27,438 nt of DNA from an uncultured Blautia sp. (lineage in GTDB: Bacteria > Bacillota > Clostridia > Lachnospirales > Lachnospiraceae): assembly GCA_900765525.1 (NCBI GenBank), contig CAAFRY010000238.1:1-27438 (forward strand), read 5' to 3'. Every line of letters begins with the position of its first letter. The first letter of the stretch is position 1. A program made the translations under genes and the position numbers. Shown here piece by piece: positions 6,665 through 14,498 of this stretch. The notes below the pieces were generated by a model. It was not told the origin of the DNA and searched no databases. It worked only from the letters and a program-made list of their open reading frames with translations.

Positions 6665-7981
6665 ATGCAATATGAAAGTGAGCGTATTGAATATAAATCT
6701 CAAATGATTGATGATATTTACAAGGAAGTCATTGCATTTGCGAATACTGACGGCGGTGTTATCTACATCGGCATCGATGATAAAGGCAATTTGACAGGCA
6801 TTGACAATGTGGATGAAACTTACACCCGCCTAACCAATGGTATTCGTGACGCTATTGCACCGGATGTCACTATGTTCGTGCGGTATGTCCTCCAGGATAA
6901 TAAAGTGATTCAGATTGAAGTTGGAGAAGGCAGTTATAAGCCTTATTATCTGAAATCCAAGGGAATGAAGCCCAACGGTATTTATGTCCGTCAGGGTGCC
7001 TCCAGTGTACAGGCATCTCCGGCTCAGATTCGCAAAATGATTAAAGACTCTGACGGCGATGTATTTGAGGAAATGCGTGCCCCCCAGCAGGAGCTGTCCT
7101 TTGAGGAGGCAGAGCGTACCTTCATGCGGTATAAGGTTGATTTCTCTGAAGAAAAGTATATTGTCCTCGGCCTGCGAAACATCCACGACGACCAGTACAC
7201 CAATCTGGCTATGCTTCTGTCAGACCAATGCCAGCACACGACCAAAATTGCCGTGTTTGGTGATGAAGCGAATATTACCTTTAAAGACGCAAAGGAGTTT
7301 GGCGGTTCCATCTTCAAACAGTTGGATGACAGCTATACGTATCTGACACTCTGCAATCGCACTGCTGCCACATTCAAGGGTTTGGAAAGAGTGGAGCTTT
7401 CTGATTATCCCGAAGATGCTTTGCGTGAGGCATTGCTCAATGCACTTGTCCATCGTGACTACAGCTATAGCGGCAGCATTATTATCAATGTCAATGATTC
7501 CTGTATCGAGTTTATTTCGATTGGCGGCCTGCTGCCCGGTCTTTCTGCCGACGATATTCGTAATGGCATTTCTCAGCCCCGCAATCGCAAATTGGCTGAA
7601 ATTTTCCATCGTTTAAGGCTGATTGAATCCTACGGCACTGGCATCCGTAAAATCTATGCGCTCTACAAAGATTGCGCTGTGCAGCCCCGCATCGAAGTAA
7701 CCACCAACACATTCAAACTGGTGCTGCCTAACATGAATGCCAGCGGTTCTGTTGCCGAAAGTGCATCGGAAACAGTTGAAAAAGCCCCTGTGGTAATCAC
7801 TCCGCAAATGAAAACGGTAATGGATTATTTAGCTGAGTACGGCGAAATGACTGACGAAGATATGCGGGAGCTGCTGAATATTAAAAAGACAAGAGCCTAT
7901 CTGCTTGCCCGCCAAATGAATGAAACTGGGTTGATTGAGATTATTGGCAGAGGTGCCGCAAAGAAGTATAAGTTGAAATGA
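6665..7981 (+). CDS. AlbA_2/Schlafen-domain regulator with HATPase_c_4 and winged helix
   Basis: A 438-residue protein of the widespread 'RecG-like C-terminal / divergent AAA-4' group. Residues about 5-125 form the AlbA_2 (Schlafen-like) domain with ERIEYKSQ, AFANTDGGVIYIGIDDKG and GIYVRQGASS. Residues about 245-345 match HATPase_c_4 (LREALLNALVHRDYS, FISIGGL, ESYGTGIRKIY). The C-terminus (about 370-438) is a winged helix (MTDEDMRELLNIKKTRAYLLARQM). Such proteins are thought to be transcriptional regulators or parts of defence or phage-response circuits, though few are characterised. Arginine is mostly CGT/CGC here, whereas neighbouring genes use AGA, AGG and CGG more, pointing to acquisition by transfer. 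It has its own promoter and direct repeats upstream. Confidence 0.85.
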   Translation: MQYESERIEYKSQMIDDIYKEVIAFANTDGGVIYIGIDDKGNLTGIDNVDETYTRLTNGIRDAIAPDVTMFVRYVLQDNKVIQIEVGEGSYKPYYLKSKGMKPNGIYVRQGASSVQASPAQIRKMIKDSDGDVFEEMRAPQQELSFEEAERTFMRYKVDFSEEKYIVLGLRNIHDDQYTNLAMLLSDQCQHTTKIAVFGDEANITFKDAKEFGGSIFKQLDDSYTYLTLCNRTAATFKGLERVELSDYPEDALREALLNALVHRDYSYSGSIIINVNDSCIEFISIGGLLPGLSADDIRNGISQPRNRKLAEIFHRLRLIESYGTGIRKIYALYKDCAVQPRIEVTTNTFKLVLPNMNASGSVAESASETVEKAPVVITPQMKTVMDYLAEYGEMTDEDMRELLNIKKTRAYLLARQMNETGLIEIIGRGAAKKYKLK

Positions 7982-8123
7982 GCCAAATGAAGATTAAAAC
8001 TCTTCCGTCGTTTTTGTCAAAACAAGCTGAGCGATTGATTGGGTTAGTTTTTCAGCGAAAATAATGAATATTCTAAGATAAGTAAATAAGTTGCCTCTAT
8101 AAAATAGAAAGGGAGAAAATAAA
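7982..8123. other. Non-coding stretch after the AlbA_2 gene
   Basis: This is the start of a 564-base stretch (7982-8545) without a firmly supported gene. I see no hairpin, promoter or long frame in 7982-8123. The remainder holds a weak small frame, a strong terminator and a palindromic repeat, listed separately. Confidence 0.5.
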
Positions 8124-8288
8124 ATAGCAAAGATGTGCAAAAAGAAAGTGACCGAATACCCAGTGACTTGGTCAACAAGGCAGTTGATTTTGGCTAATAG
8201 TGGTGTAGTAGCACCACCCTCAAGTTTGAAAAAACTTGGTATTACTGGGTTTTTAGAGATTTCTACAGATACTGCCGTGATACATTAA
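8124..8288 (+). CDS. Weak 54-residue open frame, possibly lacking its ATG
   Basis: From an ATA codon at 8124 (or ATG at 8133) an open frame runs to TAA at 8286-8288. It includes KKKVTEYPVTWSTRQLILA and LKKLGITGFLEIS. GGGAG (8111-8115) is correctly spaced for the ATA position and too far from the ATG, so an ATG-to-ATA change may have damaged the start. A 13-bp terminator begins directly after the stop, which supports a former gene. No family is recognised. Confidence 0.25.
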   Translation: MAKMCKKKVTEYPVTWSTRQLILANSGVVAPPSSLKKLGITGFLEISTDTAVIH

Positions 8289-8320
8289 GGGCCGGGAACC
8301 TGTTTGAAGGTTCCCGGCCC
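8289..8320 (+). terminator. Strong GC-rich terminator
   Basis: GGGCCGGGAACCT and AGGTTCCCGGCCC form a perfect 13-bp stem around a 6-base loop, followed by GCTGTGTTTT. The T run is slightly displaced. It begins directly after the small frame ending at 8288. Confidence 0.8.
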
Positions 8321-8382
8321 GCTGTGTTTTCATTTGCTGTACCTTCTGAAAGGAAAATGCTTTGAGCCTTCCCTTCACTAGC

Positions 8383-8565
8383 TTTATTCCTGCGAGCAAC
8401 GAGTCAAGCGGACATGCTTGCATGTCCATTTGGCGATGCTGTGTGCCAGTGGCACACGCTTAGCACCGACCAGAGTGGAACGTAGACCTGCCGCAAGAGT
8501 CTAATACCTCGATGCTTGCATCGCCGCTAGATGGATGCCGCATGCTTACATCGGGGTATTTGACT
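8383..8565 (+). repeat. Palindromic interspersed repeat, copy A
   Basis: This copy matches the reverse complement of 10623-10742 over nearly its whole length. It carries about 50 extra bases, including GTGTGCC-agt-GGCACAC. Internal palindromes include GGACATGC-tt-GCATGTCC. Its right end runs into the 3' end of the minus-strand dehydrogenase gene and supplies that gene's last codons and stop. A short frame starting MPHAYIGVFD falls inside and is not considered a gene. Confidence 0.85.
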
Positions 8566-9499
8566 TTACTTCAAAGAAGTCCCGAATCTGTCCGGCAATG
8601 ATTTGCATAAGCCGCTGTCTGGCCTCAGTTGCGGCCCAGGCCACATGGGGAGTAATCAGCAGACGGCTTTTGTCTTTCACAGAAAAGAAGGGACTGTCGG
8701 CAGCCATGGGCTCACAGCAGAGCACGTCAAGACCGGCGGCCATAATCTCTCCCTGATTTAAGGCCTGGGCAAGGTCAGCCTCTTTTATAATAGGCCCCCG
8801 GCCAAGATTCAGGAGGATAGCCGAGGATTTCATTTTCTGGAAAGCACTTTTATCCATAAGGCCTTCTGTATACTGGTTCAAGGGGGCATGGATAGAGAGA
8901 ATGTCAGATTCCGTCAAAAGCGTATCAAAATCTACCTGTTGATAGCCTTCCTGGGCAGGAGCCCCTGAGGCAGAATAATAGATGACTTTGGCTCCAAACA
9001 TACTGGCAATGTCCGCCACTCTGCGGCCGATAGCGCCAAGGCCCAGGATTCCCCAGGTCATGCCATGGAGCTCATGGAAGGTTCGGCCAAAGTGGGTGAA
9101 AATCCGGTCATTGACATACCGGCCTTCTTTTACATAATCGTCATAGTACCGGAGACTTTCCAGGAGATAGAAGAGGAGGGCGAAGGTGTGCTGGGCCACA
9201 GATTCTGTGGAATACCCGGCTACATTGCACCACTGAATCTGACGCTGGGCCAGATAGTCTTTGTCCAGGTTATTGGTGCCTGTAGCGGTGACACAGACAA
9301 GCTTCAGATTCTGGGCCAAGCCAATGGTTTCTTGGTTAATCTGAACCTTATTGACTACCAGAACATCTGCGTTCTTAGCCCGCTGGGGAACTTCTTCAGA
9401 GGAGGAAAAGGGGTATTTTACCACTTCTCCCAGTTTTTCAAAGGGAGTATAGTCAATATCTTCTCCCAGGGTGTTGGCATCTAAAAAGACAATGTTCAT
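8546..9499 (-). CDS. D-2-hydroxyacid dehydrogenase (NAD), glycerate/hydroxypyruvate type
   Basis: A 317-residue cytoplasmic enzyme that interconverts 2-keto and D-2-hydroxy acids with NAD(P)H. The NAD-binding motif GLGAIG is at 153-158. Catalytic Arg234 (NLGRGPII), Glu263 (CCEP) and His285 (TPHVAWA) are all present. The ending TPHVAWATxEARxRL resembles the glycerate/hydroxypyruvate dehydrogenase branch, so hydroxypyruvate is the best-guess substrate. AAAAGGAG precedes the start. The last residues (KSNTPM) and the stop are encoded by the palindromic repeat at 8383-8565, so the natural C-terminus was probably altered by repeat insertion. The gene diverges from the DUF1836 gene, with a MITE between them. 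Confidence 0.9.
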   Translation of the reverse strand: MNIVFLDANTLGEDIDYTPFEKLGEVVKYPFSSSEEVPQRAKNADVLVVNKVQINQETIGLAQNLKLVCVTATGTNNLDKDYLAQRQIQWCNVAGYSTESVAQHTFALLFYLLESLRYYDDYVKEGRYVNDRIFTHFGRTFHELHGMTWGILGLGAIGRRVADIASMFGAKVIYYSASGAPAQEGYQQVDFDTLLTESDILSIHAPLNQYTEGLMDKSAFQKMKSSAILLNLGRGPIIKEADLAQALNQGEIMAAGLDVLCCEPMAADSPFFSVKDKSRLLITPHVAWAATEARQRLMQIIAGQIRDFFEVKSNTPM

Positions 9500-9566
9500 A
9501 ATCGTTTTCTCCTTTTCAAAACAGCAGTATTTGTATGGAAATAAGGTTGCTGTTAGGTTTAAAATT

Positions 9567-9584
9567 ACATTATGTATACAATGT
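9567..9584. promoter_or_regulatory. Operator-like palindrome upstream of the dehydrogenase
   Basis: ACATTATGT-ATACAATGT is an imperfect 18-bp inverted repeat (7 of 9 pairs) about 70 bases upstream of the dehydrogenase start. The core TTGTATAC (minus reading) is like GntR-family operators. No GntR gene is in the window, so this is a suggestion only. Confidence 0.35.
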
Positions 9585-9649
9585 TATTTTATTTAGTTTA
9601 TCATGAATTTTTTTACTCTACAACTGCATAACGCAACATTTATCCAAAG

Positions 9650-9777
9650 GTAACAGTTCAGCCTTGCTGAACCGTTACAGGCAAAATCCATGCAAAATCG
9701 CCTACGGCGATGGGATTATGCCTCCTGAATCATGTTCTTACGGTCAGCGCAGCAAGTACACTAGGCTGAACTGTTAC
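9650..9777. mobile_element. 128-bp MITE with 14-bp TIRs and 8-bp target duplication
   Basis: GTAACAGTTCAGCC (9650-9663) and GGCTGAACTGTTAC (9764-9777) are perfect terminal inverted repeats. ATCCAAAG flanks both ends (9642-9649 and 9778-9785), a clean 8-bp target duplication. There is no coding capacity. The first 29 bases fold on themselves (GTAACAGTTCAGC against GCTGAACCGTTAC, one mismatch), and ATCGCC-tac-GGCGAT lies at 9697-9711. It is non-autonomous and must have been moved by a transposase encoded elsewhere. It sits in the 355-base gap (9500-9854) between the divergent dehydrogenase and DUF1836 genes. Confidence 0.9.
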
Positions 9778-9806
9778 ATCCAAAGCGCAAATGCTGGAGT
9801 TCACCC

Positions 9807-9835
9807 TTTACAAATAGTTTTCAAAACTATATAAT
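9807..9835 (+). promoter_or_regulatory. Promoter of the DUF1836 gene
   Basis: TTTACA (9807-9812), exactly 17 bases, TATAAT (9830-9835). Transcription should start near 9842, leaving a leader of only about 13 bases that carries AGAGGTGA. The promoter begins 22 bases after the MITE duplication, so the insertion left it intact. Confidence 0.8.
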
Positions 9836-9854
9836 AGGGAGCAGAGGTGATGAA

Positions 9855-10460
9855 ATGACAATAGACACAAAAGACATATTAAACAGCATACTTGAAAGTA
9901 TATCCAGAATTGATTATATCAAACCCGAGGAAATCCCGAGGATAGATTTATACATGGACCAGGTGACCACCTTTATGGAGGACCACCTGCAATCCTCTAA
10001 GCGGCATCCTGAGGACAAGATTCTGACGAAGACAATGATAAACAACTATGCGAAGAATGATTTGCTTCCTCCGCCGGTGAAAAAGAAATATTCCCGGGAG
10101 CATATGCTGATGCTGGTTTTTATTTATTATTTCAAAAACATACTTTCTATCAATGATATACAGACTCTGTTGGAACCTTTGGCCAGAGATTTCTTCCCCG
10201 GTGAAGGTACCATGGATTTAACAGATTTGTATAAGGAGATTATGGAACTGGAACTGGCTCAAATAGAACCCCTGGCTAAGGATGTAACGAAAAAATTTGG
10301 CCTGGCTTGGGATTCCTTTCAGGAGGCGGCCCCTCAGGAGCAGGAATTTCTCCGAAAATTTGCTTTTATCTGTATGCTCAGCTTTGACGTATATGTAAAA
10401 AAACAAGTCATTGAAAATCTCATCGACCAGATGAGTGAGAAAGAAAAGGAAAAGAAATAA
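9855..10460 (+). CDS. DUF1836 domain protein, putative DNA-binding regulator
   Basis: A 201-residue soluble protein. Residues about 50-110 carry the DUF1836 signature: ILTKTMINNYAKNDLLPPP then KKYSREHMLMLVFIYYFKN. This resembles the winged helix-turn-helix of MerR-type proteins and suggests DNA binding. The C-terminal half is helical and acidic and ends in a charged tail (MSEKEKEKK). The family is common in Clostridia and Bacilli and poorly characterised. It is monocistronic, with its own consensus promoter and a strong terminator directly after the stop. Confidence 0.85.
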   Translation: MTIDTKDILNSILESISRIDYIKPEEIPRIDLYMDQVTTFMEDHLQSSKRHPEDKILTKTMINNYAKNDLLPPPVKKKYSREHMLMLVFIYYFKNILSINDIQTLLEPLARDFFPGEGTMDLTDLYKEIMELELAQIEPLAKDVTKKFGLAWDSFQEAAPQEQEFLRKFAFICMLSFDVYVKKQVIENLIDQMSEKEKEKK

Positions 10461-10474
10461 CGGGTGAACACTTG

Positions 10475-10513
10475 CCGTATACAAGAAGGCTATTCTTGTA
10501 TACGGTTTTTTTT
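10475..10513 (+). terminator. Terminator of the DUF1836 gene
   Basis: CCGTATACAAGAA and TTCTTGTATACGG form a perfect 13-bp stem with loop GGCTA, followed by eight T (10506-10513). Confidence 0.95.
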
Positions 10514-10622
10514 AGGAGTGAAAAGATATGATAAGCAGGTGTAGCGTGCAGAAGCGTTTTCATGGATTGTCTTGCTGCTATTGTACATTATTCGAATGGT
10601 TTGGATAAACCGAAAAATGAAA

Positions 10623-10742
10623 GAGTCAAATACCCCGATGTAAGCATGCGGGGCACCAAGCATCGGGGTATTTGACCCTTGCGGCAGTTGCCAAATGGAC
10701 ATGCAAGCATGTCCGCTTGGCTCGATGCTCGCAGGAATAAAA
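10623..10742 (-). repeat. Palindromic interspersed repeat, copy B (inverted relative to A)
   Basis: Its reverse complement matches copy A at 8383-8565. It contains a perfect 16-bp inverted repeat, GTCAAATACCCCGATG (10625-10640) with CATCGGGGTATTTGAC (10661-10676). A second one is GGACATGC-aa-GCATGTCC. It is shorter than copy A and probably closer to the standard unit. It lies in the 449-base gap between the DUF1836 gene and the fusion-enzyme operon. Confidence 0.85.
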
Positions 10743-10909
10743 ACAGAAGTTATATCCCCCCGCCGGGCTTGTAGGCTTGTGAAATATTTGTTAAACTGAC
10801 CCTGGATATAAATTCGGACATGTCTGTAGGGCTGTGCAAGAGGACTTGCCCTCCATACACCAGTCTGGAATTTTCATAAAAGCATGCAAGAGACAAGGGA
10901 TGATAAATT
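10743..10909 (+). promoter_or_regulatory. Leader region of the fusion-enzyme/ABC operon with shared motif
   Basis: TATATCCCCC-N5-GGCTT at 10751-10770 recurs with identical spacing at 17913-17932, upstream of the second ABC operon. Downstream, GCAAG-agga-CTTGC (about 10838-10851) can form a small hairpin. I found no convincing -35/-10 pair. AAGGGATG precedes the start at 10910. I recognise no known riboswitch class here. Confidence 0.45.
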
Positions 10910-12616
10910 ATGGAACATATAGAAAGAAATAAGGCTTTTTGCCTGGGAGATTTTACGGTAGAGCCAGGTACCAGAGCCAGTGGCTTTTTGTCTTTGGCTA
11001 ACGGGGAGTTTTCCCTTCCTGTTACTATTTTAAATGGGGAAAGACCGGGAAAAACAGTGTTGATTACAGCAGGCATCCACAGCGGAGAGTATGTGGGAAT
11101 TCAGTCTGCCATAGAACTTTCCAACAGGCTGAAAATAGAAAAGATAGCAGGGACAGTTGTAATTGTAAAGGTTATTAACCGGGAAGCCTTTGAGAAGAGA
11201 AAGGGCAGCATGGGAATGGAAGACGGGAAAAATCTGAACCGTGTATTTCCCGGAAGTCCGGAAGGAACCCAGACAGAACGGCTGGCCTGGGGGATTGAGA
11301 AGGAATTATTTCCTATAGCAGATTATTACATTGATTTGCACAGCGGGGATGACTTTGAGCAGCTTACCCCTTATGTGTATTATGCAGGAGTTGCTTCGGA
11401 ACAGGTGGTAAAAATGTCCAGGGAAATGGCGGAGCAGGCGGACCTGCCTTATATGGTTTGTTCTACTGTAGGCAGCGGCGGCTGTTATAATTATGCGGCT
11501 GCTTTGGGTATTCCAAGTATTCTGATTGAAAGAGGAGGCATGGGGGCCTGGAGCCAGGAGGAGAGCCACTCCACCCGCCGGGACGTGCGGAACATTCTCT
11601 GCCATTTAGGTGTGTATCTGGGACAGAAAGACTACAGGACTTATTATCCTCTGGAGGTGAAAGATATTGTATACCAGGGGGCTACTTACGGAGGACTTTG
11701 GTATCCTTCCAAGGCTCCGGGAGACATGATTCGCCCGGGAGAGGTTCTGGGAATGGTCAGGGACTATGAAGGACAGGTTCTGGAAGTGTGCCGTGCGGAG
11801 ACAGAAGGAGTAATTCTTTACCAGACCGGAAGCCTTCAGGTAGAGGAAGGCGGCCCTATGATTGCCTATGGAAGGATTTCCAGGGAGAAGGACGACCGAA
11901 AACAGAGGATAACCAATTACTGGACAAAGCGCAGCGAAAGCTTTAAGGAACAGAGACGTGCAGAGCTCCACAGTCATATGGCAGAACGGTGGCTGGAGGA
12001 GATTGGAAAATATCTTCCCGGAGACAAGAAGCTGCGGATATTAGACGTGGGCTGCGGCTCCGGATTTTTCACTATTCTTCTGGCAAGGGAAGGCCATCAG
12101 GTAACTGGTACGGATTTAACCCCGGATATGGTTACTCATGCAAGGGAATTGGCTGCGGAAGAGGGAGTGTCCTGTGATTTTCAGATAATGGACGGAGAAA
12201 ATCTGGAATTTGAACAGGAGAGCTTTGACCTGGTGATTTCCAGAAACCTGACCTGGACCCTTCCGGATGCAAAGAGAGCCTATGGAGAGTGGATGCGAGT
12301 GCTGAAAAAGGATGGAATCCTGCTGAATTTTGACGCTAATTACGGGGCGGAGGATTTTGCAGATACCTCTCATCTGCCTAAAAATCATACCCATAATAAA
12401 GTGGGATTGGATATGATGCGGGAATGTGAGGAGATTAAGCGGCAGCTTCCTATCAGCTCTTATGTACGTCCGGCCTGGGATGTGGAAACCCTGGGAAATC
12501 TGGGAAGTGCAAGTTTGTCGCTGGATTTGGGAATTAGCAGAAGGATATACAAGGAAAAAGATGTCTTTTATAATCCTACGCCTTTGTTTGCCCTATGTGC
12601 CAGAAAAGACGGATAA
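10910..12616 (+). CDS. Fusion: AstE/AspA-type zinc deacylase + SAM-dependent methyltransferase
   Basis: A 568-residue cytoplasmic bifunctional protein. Residues about 1-322 match the succinylglutamate desuccinylase/aspartoacylase (M14-like) family. Zinc ligands are His57 and Glu60 (AGIHSGEYVG) and His144 (DLHSG), with the substrate-binding NLNRVFPG (108-115) and a catalytic Glu207 in ILIERGG. A beta-rich tail (about 240-320) is typical of the family. Residues about 330-568 are a class I methyltransferase: SAM motif ILDVGCGSGFFT (377-388), Asp402 for the ribose, and SRNLTWTLPDAKRAYGEW, which I associate with methyltransferases found near metal or peptide transporters. The sequence is continuous with no internal stop. 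It leads an operon with a complete SBP_bac_5-type importer. Inferred role: remove an acyl group from an imported compound and methylate the product or a related molecule. The substrate is unknown. Confidence 0.88.
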   Translation: MEHIERNKAFCLGDFTVEPGTRASGFLSLANGEFSLPVTILNGERPGKTVLITAGIHSGEYVGIQSAIELSNRLKIEKIAGTVVIVKVINREAFEKRKGSMGMEDGKNLNRVFPGSPEGTQTERLAWGIEKELFPIADYYIDLHSGDDFEQLTPYVYYAGVASEQVVKMSREMAEQADLPYMVCSTVGSGGCYNYAAALGIPSILIERGGMGAWSQEESHSTRRDVRNILCHLGVYLGQKDYRTYYPLEVKDIVYQGATYGGLWYPSKAPGDMIRPGEVLGMVRDYEGQVLEVCRAETEGVILYQTGSLQVEEGGPMIAYGRISREKDDRKQRITNYWTKRSESFKEQRRAELHSHMAERWLEEIGKYLPGDKKLRILDVGCGSGFFTILLAREGHQVTGTDLTPDMVTHARELAAEEGVSCDFQIMDGENLEFEQESFDLVISRNLTWTLPDAKRAYGEWMRVLKKDGILLNFDANYGAEDFADTSHLPKNHTHNKVGLDMMRECEEIKRQLPISSYVRPAWDVETLGNLGSASLSLDLGISRRIYKEKDVFYNPTPLFALCARKDG

Positions 12617-12644
12617 ATACAGAGAAAAAGAAGAGGAATGAGAT

Positions 12645-13592
12645 ATGAGAAAGTATATTATCCAAAGACTGCTGCAGTTGATTCCCATCCTCCTTGGCAT
12701 TACCTTTCTTTCATTTGCTCTTATGCATACCTCGGCAGCAGATGCCATTGATATTATGGAGCAAAATACAGGTACCGTCCTGTCTGAGGAAGCCAAGGCT
12801 CAGGCCAGGGAAGAGCTGGGTCTTGATAAATCCCTTCCCCGGCAATATGTTAGCTGGCTGGAGAAGGTGCTGACCGGAGATATGGGGGAATCCTATGTTT
12901 CCGGTTATCCGGTGCTTTCTACCTTTATTTCCAAGCTTCCTGCAACCATGGCTTTAACCATAAGTTCAGTGCTGGTTACCATACTGATTTCAGTTCCTCT
13001 GGGAATTTTGGCGGCAGTGAAGCAGAACCGGGCGGCAGATTATGTGATTCGTTTTTTTAGCTTTATCGGCAATTCTCTTCCTAATTTTTTTGTGTCGTTG
13101 CTGCTGATTTATTTCTTTGCCTTAAAGCTGAATTTGTTTCCTGTTATGGGAAATACCCAGGGATGGAAAAGTATCATTTTGCCTACAGTGACGCTGGCTT
13201 TAGCTATGGCTTCTAAATATACCAGGCAGGTAAGAGCTACAGTGCTGGAAGAATTAAATAAAGACTATGTTACCGGAGCCAGAGCCAGAGGCGTGAGGGA
13301 ACACAAAATACTTTTTTTCAGCGTTCTGAAAGCTTCTCTTCTTACCATTGTCACCCTGCTTGCACTGTCTGTAGGGTCTCTTCTGGGAGGAACAGCTATT
13401 GTAGAGACTATTTTTATGTGGGACGGCGTGGGTAAAATGGCGGTGGATGCCATTACCATGAGGGACTATCCGGTAATACAGGCATATGTCATTTGGATGG
13501 CTGTGATTTATGTGGTTATCAATTTGATAACCGATATAATCTACCACTATCTTGACCCCAGAATTCGTCTTGGCCGGGAGGTGGGAAAATGA
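12645..13592 (+). CDS. ABC importer permease 1 (DppB/NikB type)
   Basis: A 315-residue inner-membrane permease for a peptide/nickel-type importer. The N-terminal MRKYIIQRLLQLIPILLGIT is the standard first helix of DppB/NikB. An extracytoplasmic segment (about 30-95) follows, then five further helices. The EAA loop reads DYVTGARARGVREHKILF, which docks the ATPases. It starts 28 bases after the fusion enzyme and overlaps the next permease by four bases (ATGA), so the two are translationally coupled. Confidence 0.92.
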   Translation: MRKYIIQRLLQLIPILLGITFLSFALMHTSAADAIDIMEQNTGTVLSEEAKAQAREELGLDKSLPRQYVSWLEKVLTGDMGESYVSGYPVLSTFISKLPATMALTISSVLVTILISVPLGILAAVKQNRAADYVIRFFSFIGNSLPNFFVSLLLIYFFALKLNLFPVMGNTQGWKSIILPTVTLALAMASKYTRQVRATVLEELNKDYVTGARARGVREHKILFFSVLKASLLTIVTLLALSVGSLLGGTAIVETIFMWDGVGKMAVDAITMRDYPVIQAYVIWMAVIYVVINLITDIIYHYLDPRIRLGREVGK

Positions 13593-14464
13593 CAGGTAAT
13601 AAGCAAAAGTTGACAGAGCAGAAGCTGGTAAAGGATTATACAAAAATAAAGTTTGTGGTTTTGTCTGTGCTGGTGATAGCATTGCTGACGGTTTCTGCAT
13701 TGGCTCCTTATCTTACCCCCTACGACCCTTATGCCCAGGATTTAAACCAGGCTCTGCAGCCGCCCAGCGCAGCTCATGTGCTGGGAACAGACCGCTATGG
13801 AAGGGATATGCTGTCCAGGGTTATCATGGGCTCCCAGACCACCATTTATTCCGCACTGCTTCTTGTGGGAATAATTACGGTGACAGGAACTTTAGTAGGT
13901 ATTATCTGCGGATACACAGGGGGAAAATTAGACGCTGTTCTTATGCGTATTTCTGATGTGTTTCTGGCTTTTCCAGGCATGGTTTTTGCCATTGCAGTGG
14001 CAGGTGTCATGGGAGGGGGCGTTATGAACGCAGTGGTAGCCCTGGCCTGTATTTCCTGGCCAAAATTTGCCAGGATTGCCAGAAGCCAGGTTATGGTAAT
14101 AAAGGACTCTGCCTTTATAGCTGCAGCAAAGCTGGCGGGGACGGGCAGAATAAAAATGATTGGAAGACATATTCTTCCTAATATAGCAGGGCCCATAGTG
14201 GTGACAGCGGTACTGGATATAGGAACCATGATGATGGAAATTGCCGGTCTGTCCTTTTTGGGGCTGGGAGCGCTGCCGCCTATTGCAGAATGGGGCTCTA
14301 TGATGAGCAATGGCAGAAGTATGCTGCAGACTTGTCCCTGGGTAATCCTGGCCCCGGGCTGTGCCATTTTTATTACGGTTATGCTGTTTAACCTATTGGG
14401 GGATACGGTGAGGGACCTTCTGGACCCCAGGAACAGAGGAAAGGAAACTATAGAGAATGATTAG
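13589..14464 (+). CDS. ABC importer permease 2 (DppC/NikC type)
   Basis: A 291-residue membrane protein pairing with the upstream permease. One N-terminal helix (about 25-45) is followed by the family motif LGTDRYGRDMLSRVIMGSQT, several helices and the EAA loop FIAAAKLAGTGRIKMIGRHI. The late segment LSFLGLGALPPIAEWGSMMS is typical of DppC/NikC. Its ATG overlaps the stop of the preceding gene. The binding-protein gene follows after about 35 bases with a strong ribosome site, perhaps for higher expression. Confidence 0.92.
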   Translation: MTGNKQKLTEQKLVKDYTKIKFVVLSVLVIALLTVSALAPYLTPYDPYAQDLNQALQPPSAAHVLGTDRYGRDMLSRVIMGSQTTIYSALLLVGIITVTGTLVGIICGYTGGKLDAVLMRISDVFLAFPGMVFAIAVAGVMGGGVMNAVVALACISWPKFARIARSQVMVIKDSAFIAAAKLAGTGRIKMIGRHILPNIAGPIVVTAVLDIGTMMMEIAGLSFLGLGALPPIAEWGSMMSNGRSMLQTCPWVILAPGCAIFITVMLFNLLGDTVRDLLDPRNRGKETIEND

Positions 14465-14498
14465 TGGTTACGGAAAGAGAACAAAAGGAGACAAAAGA

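Noticed and set aside
8535..8756. 73-codon frame starting MPHAYIGVFD
   Set aside because: It starts inside the palindromic repeat and runs antisense through the dehydrogenase. A similar string occurs on minus in copy B, showing that it is repeat sequence, not a gene.
10528..10608. 26-codon frame after AGGAG (MISRCSVQKRFHGLSCCYC...)
   Set aside because: The ribosome site is good, but the frame is very short, Cys-rich and without relatives I recognise, and it directly follows a terminator with no promoter.
10743..10909. Leader considered as a riboswitch or T-box
   Set aside because: No conserved T-box, SAM, cobalamin or NiCo core could be recognised; only a small hairpin and the shared motif are visible.
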